Shown here: positions 60,159 through 64,000 of the stretch, piece after piece
Layout: each line of letters begins with the position of its first letter
How positions within the stretch are numbered: the first letter of the stretch is position 1
Assembly: GCA_037074615.1 (NCBI GenBank)
Contig: CM073515.1
Coordinates: 12,981,001 to 13,045,000 of the forward strand
Source of the DNA: Leucaena leucocephala
Lineage: Eukaryota > Streptophyta > Magnoliopsida > Fabales > Fabaceae
Direction: 5' to 3'
Length of the DNA: 64,000 nucleotides
Translations under genes and position numbers: made by a program
The notes under the pieces: generated by a model
Told to the model about the DNA's origin: nothing
The model's database searches: none
What the model saw: the letters and a program-made list of their open reading frames with translations, nothing else

Positions 60159-61140
60159 TCATTCATTTGAATCTTCTGTCGCACTGTCACTTTCATCGAT
60201 GTCTTCTGGTTCATCTGTTTCTTCTATTTCAATGTTTGGGTCACTTTCTGCTTCAGTATCACTATCAAAGTCGTCAAGCAAATCCTCTTCATCACTAAAA
60301 CCAGTATTTATGGCATTATTTTGATGAATTTGTGATGATTCTCCTTGAGCTAAGGTATGCGTTTGTTCATCTTCTCCATATAAGTCAATGATAATATCAT
60401 CAAGTTGTGTTGGACTCGCACGATACACATTTAAGTCTGCCACCAATTACTGATAAGGTTCTTCTTCAACTATAGGATCATGAACCCCACTATGATCAAT
60501 AGCATTATCAACTGGTACATTGAACAACTCACGTGGGTTTATTTTGACAACAACGAGCCAACCGGGTGCAACAATGTCATCCACATAAAAACTTGCTCAG
60601 CTTGAGATGCTAGAATAAATGGTTCATTTGTTTGTAATGAGTATCGCGTATTGACACTTATGAACCCATATTTATCAACCTTATATCCTTTGTCATGATG
60701 AGTCACATCCCACCAATGACACTTAAATAAATATACTTTTCAGCTGCCTATGTAAGACAACTCATAAATATGCTCTAACACACCATAATATTCTTTGTCA
60801 GCATTAGTGTCATCACCCTTAGCTAGAATACCACTATTTTGGGTTTTTTTCCCATTGCACGATCTTTTGTGTGAAAATGAAATCTATTGCCTACGAACAT
60901 GGAATAGCGATTCACCATCGTTAATGGACCAATTGATAAACTTATGAGTTCATCACTGACATGGCTTAGTGTATACAATGATGTCACCTTTTAGGACAAA
61001 AGTCATCAGTTAGATATTTTATGTAAATGTAATTGCTATAAATACTACGGCTAAAGATGTTATAACTTACTCGAGAACGAAACCATTGAGGAAACTCATA
61101 TTGACTTTGCTCACTCCTTGATCCATGTGCTTCAACAATA
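60159..61140 (-). pseudogene. TNP2 C-terminal (DUF4216) remnant
   Basis: On the minus strand, HGSRSEQSQYEFPQWFRSRV opens the segment near 61080-61130. An intron-like gap follows, then HVSDELISLSIGPLTMVNRY, FHFHTKDRAMGKK, EYYGVLEHIYELSYIG and KVYLFKCHWWDV. Then KYGFISVNTRYSLQTNEPF, LASQAEQV and VAPGWLVVVKINPRELFNVP, as in DUF4216. An acidic tail ends at 60159 (EEDLLDDFDSDTEAESDPN). Frameshifts occur near 60590 and 60850, and a stop sits where R is usual (GS*KVYLF). The N-terminal catalytic two-thirds of TNP2 is missing. Confidence 0.85.
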
Positions 61141-62400
61141 TTATTCAACAATTAAATAAAAGTAAACACAATCATACCTTGAAGACTCAATCAAAATGCA
61201 ATTCGTAAAATCCATGATCAAGTCCAACCAACTAACTTGATTAGTTTAAACTTCAAATGAAGAGATTCACAATGCAATTACTCCAATTCAATCAAGGAAA
61301 AATAAGAAATAAATCTCTACTTTACAAGTTAATTGGGCAATGGACTTGAAACTTCAAGTCCTTAACTTCAATTAATTTAAGGGGAAAATACCAAAATACT
61401 CTTAATAGGTAGTAGATGCCAAAGGAAATGTAATTGCACATGACAAAAATTAATTACACTTGCCGAAAGTAACTTGCATATCATGGAAGCTAGTTTCATC
61501 TTACAAAGATGACTAACATATTGGTTCATATTGCATATTTCAGAAAAATCACTTGCATATTATAAACTTCCTTATTATGTAAACGAACTTCCCTAGTGTA
61601 CAAATGAACTTTCTCATTGTGCAAATGAACTTCCCTTGCATGCAAAAAAAGTTAAACTATTTCCCAACTGCAATTACAATTAGGATACAAGGTTAAGACA
61701 CCAGAAAATTTTATTTTACATATTTTTTATTAAATTTTATAACCTCACTTCTTTAATCTTTTTAAATCAAACCCAGAAACAATTTCTTTTCCTAATGACA
61801 TTTAAACATGATTAAGATTATTCTCAATCATTATTTTGCCTATACAAATAAGACCTTGAACACATGTTATTTTAGCATCAACTTTTTTTCATATCCTAAA
61901 TGCAAATAGTCTGTTACAATTCCATTTTATGAATATGATTATCCTTATTATGATGGGAAACATGGAATAAGATATTAAAAATACATGCAATTCACGAGTC
62001 ACTAGCTTCTGCAATCCATTTTCTTTCTATTTTTTTGTTACAAAAAATTTAGATGAGATGAAACTTGGGGCAAGCAGTTTTCTTGAAGGAAACGAGGTCG
62101 CTTTGAAGATCATACCCAACGAATAAGTTCATCTGAGCCATGGCCCCATAAGTAGGCTAAGTTATTATGGGTCTAAAACTAAAACACGCAATGCAACTTC
62201 AGAAGCTGTGAATAAATTCATCAACAAGTACGCGGCATTACAGAACAGATAGCATACATAGTCGGCAGCATTACATAACAGGCACAATACGACTGCACAT
62301 ATTTCCCAAATTCACAAAAATTTCCCAAAATTCCCAACAACGACAGTGACTGAGGTGAAAATGACTGTACCTTACTGTGAATGACGGCGATGGTCTGAGG
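61141..62400. other. insert or replacement region in the CACTA, no gene recognised
   Basis: No CACTA protein sequence and no long frame. It contains the minisatellite block below. Part may be host sequence picked up by the element, unidentified. Confidence 0.4.
61300..61680. repeat. periodic TTGCATATT/GAACTTCC minisatellite, second locus
   Basis: Units such as TTGCATATTATAAACTTCC and TTGTGCAAATGAACTTCCC recur about every 20-25 bases. The adjacent 61300-61355 is the reverse complement of the tail at 10185-10235 (CAAGTTTCAAGTCC, CCCAATTAA, AGAGATTTAT). Confidence 0.55.
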
Positions 62401-62714
62401 TGATCGACGGGGAAGAGACCAATTTTTCAGGCGAAGTGACTCTGAAGCTGAGGAGCGACGGATGAGCGACATGTATTTCAGCCTCAATGGAGCGCCGACT
62501 ACCAACGGTGAGGGGAACTCGCACTCATCAAGGAAGGATGACGACTTGCACAATGACAGTGAGGACCGACTTTGCGAACGACAGCGACCGTCGACTGGGA
62601 GCACGACGACCGCCTGCGTGAGGAAAGGAGCTCGACAGCGCTGCTGGGTTTCAACCTAACTGATAAAGAAATGAGTCGCGAGGAGGGGAAGGGGAAAGGG
62701 TATTTAAAACGTAT

Positions 62715-62930
62715 TAGCGGCGACAAAGAAATGTCGCCGCTGAAAGTGTTCTCTTCAGTGGCGACAAAGTAAAGTTGCCGCTAAAAGTCCTTTTTTCGCG
62801 GCGACTTCTTTGTCGCCGTAGAAACTCAAGACTTTCAGCAGCGACAATTAGTGTCGCCGCTGAAAATCTTGAATCAACGGTGACTTTTTTTGTCGCCGCT
62901 GAAAAGTCGTGGCCAAATCTATATCTTTTT
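62715..62930. repeat. right sub-terminal array of the CACTA
   Basis: Repeats of AGCGGCGACAAAG and TGTCGCCGCTGAAAG as at the left end, closing with TTTTTGTAGTG. The small frames at 62221-62772 run into this array and are not supported as genes. Confidence 0.8.
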
Positions 62931-62989
62931 GTAGTGTTAATTAGCCAAAAATAGCCATTTGTCCCATAAATTCCTTTTTCAGGTATCCT

Positions 62990-63586
62990 CTCTATTTATG
63001 AATCGTCCCTCGAATATGCTTTGAAAATCTCCTTACTATTTTTCATACATTTATGGTTTTTTTAATTTTTTGGTAATTGTTTTTATAATTACACTAATGA
63101 CCCAAAACTTTAAAAAACTTCACTTTTGACCCAACATAACTTGCTATTCATACTGTCTTCTCTAACATCTTTTGAAGGTATTAAAATAAACTATAAGTCT
63201 TTTCCAACTTCGGGATCACCTTCCAATTCTTGATACTACGGTACAATATCATAATATTTATTTACACTTTAGTACCCTAAATTTCAATAATTACAATTTG
63301 ATCTTTGTACACTTCTCATTTCATTTCATTTCTTTTTAACTTGGACCTTTCTTCCTTTACCTTCAACTCCCTATTCTCTTTCATTTTAGCTATTGGAACT
63401 TTCCCAAAGCCTCTTAAAATATTTATACTTCAACTATAGGAAAGCCTTTAATTTATGATTTAGTCCCTATAAACTATTCTATCTTTTTAGAGTAATCGTG
63501 GGACTTTTTCTCATCATTTGTATTTAATAGCCTACCTAATTCACGCTAATTCTTAAACATATATGCTCAAAATTTAGGATATGACA
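62990..63586 (-). mobile_element. possible gypsy LTR fragment
   Basis: On the minus strand the start reads TGTCATATCCTAAATTTTGA, resembling the TGTCAC(A/G)CC start of the two large solo LTRs. No opposite end or duplication was found; the left limit is a guess. Confidence 0.3.
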
Positions 63587-63955
63587 CAAAACCCAAGGGC
63601 AAACTTGAAAACAGCACCGATACAAATAGTTTTCTTTTAATTGTATTCGTTTTTTTCCTCTAACCGCGTGTTTTTTTTTCTATTGCAAAACAAGTCGGTA
63701 GATGCAAATATATGATTAATCTACATCAAATCCTCAACACATAGAGACATCAAAGTTACAGCACAATCCAACATCATAAAATCTACCTAAAACCTAGGGA
63801 TCAAAATTACAATGAAAAATTAGAGAAATGGATAAGATAACTCCCCTATTAAGCTTAGAAACTCAAGCCTCCACTGCCATCTTCAAGAGATGAATGCTGA
63901 TAAGAAACCTTTTTGCCTTAACTTCGGGAGTTCAATCAAAATATTTGTTTCTTAG
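63587..63955. other. no gene recognised
   Basis: Non-coding, no clear repeats. Confidence 0.4.
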
Positions 63956-63997
63956 GATTGTAGCTATTACAATCTCGATTGTAGCTATTACAATCTC
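63956..63997. repeat. 21-bp palindromic unit, two tandem copies
   Basis: GATTGTAGCTATTACAATCTC occurs twice in a row. Each unit holds a perfect 7-bp inverted pair GATTGTA/TACAATC around GCTAT. The array may continue beyond the window. Confidence 0.85.
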
Positions 63998-64000
63998 AAG

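Larger units (their letters stand above)
57770..62936 (-). mobile_element. 5.2-kb CACTA element with decayed transposase genes
   Basis: The right end read inward is CACTACAAAAAGATATAG. The left end is TACTACAAAAA (first C changed to T). TTA flanks both sides (57767-57769 and 62937-62939). Sub-terminal arrays at both ends repeat AGCGGCGACAAAG and TGTCGCCGC. On the minus strand the element carries the C-terminal part of a TNP2-type gene (DUF4216 region) and a multi-exon Transposase_24 gene. The main TNP2 catalytic domain and DUF4218 are absent; that part is occupied by unrelated sequence (about 61140-62400) including a minisatellite. Non-autonomous now. Confidence 0.85.

Noticed and set aside
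1..64000. CRISPR arrays, bacterial operons, rRNA or true tRNA genes
   Set aside because: None found. Tandem arrays here are LTR, CACTA sub-terminal or minisatellite repeats, and the window is plainly eukaryotic. The tRNA-like boxes lack a full cloverleaf by eye.

Overview
This is a nuclear plant genome segment, very AT-rich and dominated by transposable elements. The plant calls rest on leucine-rich-repeat receptor-like proteins (RLPs), a BURP-domain gene, a FANTASTIC FOUR-like fragment, an Athila-type gypsy element and CACTA transposons with a Transposase_24/DUF4216 gene set. The RLP style suggests a eudicot, perhaps a rosid such as Malpighiales, but the species is not determined here.

Host genes are few. 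One appears intact: a four-exon RLP gene on the plus strand (12129-16422) predicting 913 residues with a signal peptide, LRRs, an island domain and one membrane span. Its paralogue lies 34 kb away on the minus strand (50836-55163). It keeps the same exon layout but is broken by two small deletions in exon 4. Two further RLP scraps flank them: a 3' end at 11280-11870 and a 5' end with promoter at 56715-57110. Together these look like a decaying RLP cluster split apart by transposons. A BURP pseudogene (18570-19468) and a FAF-like remnant (about 503-775) are the other host-like sequences.

Transposon layout, left to right: a decayed Ty1/copia 3' half with LTR (1641-3481); a short CACTA derivative (3769-4648, duplicated AGT); a 2.8-kb solo LTR (6242-9049, duplicated CTTAAC); a mini-CACTA (18015-18271); a 4.4-kb transposase-less CACTA (21846-26284, duplicated ATA); a 1.0-kb Mutator-like element (27021-28028, near-perfect 9-bp duplication); a 13.8-kb Athila-like gypsy element on the minus strand (30246-44094) with a 3.1-kb solo LTR nested in it (32555-35637, duplicated AGTTC); a 5'-truncated copia (47975-50491); and a 5.2-kb CACTA (57770-62936, duplicated TTA) with a decayed Transposase_24 gene and only the C-terminal part of TNP2. 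The two large solo LTRs belong to one family.

I found no clearly new functional system. The items best worth a second look are the RLP pair with its scraps, tRNA-like A/B boxes near the end of both large solo LTRs, a dispersed about 20-bp periodic minisatellite present in two places, the cargo of the transposase-less CACTA and Mutator-like elements, and an in-frame triplication inside a copia RNase H remnant. All alignments were done by eye; identities and boundaries are approximate unless a target-site duplication is stated.
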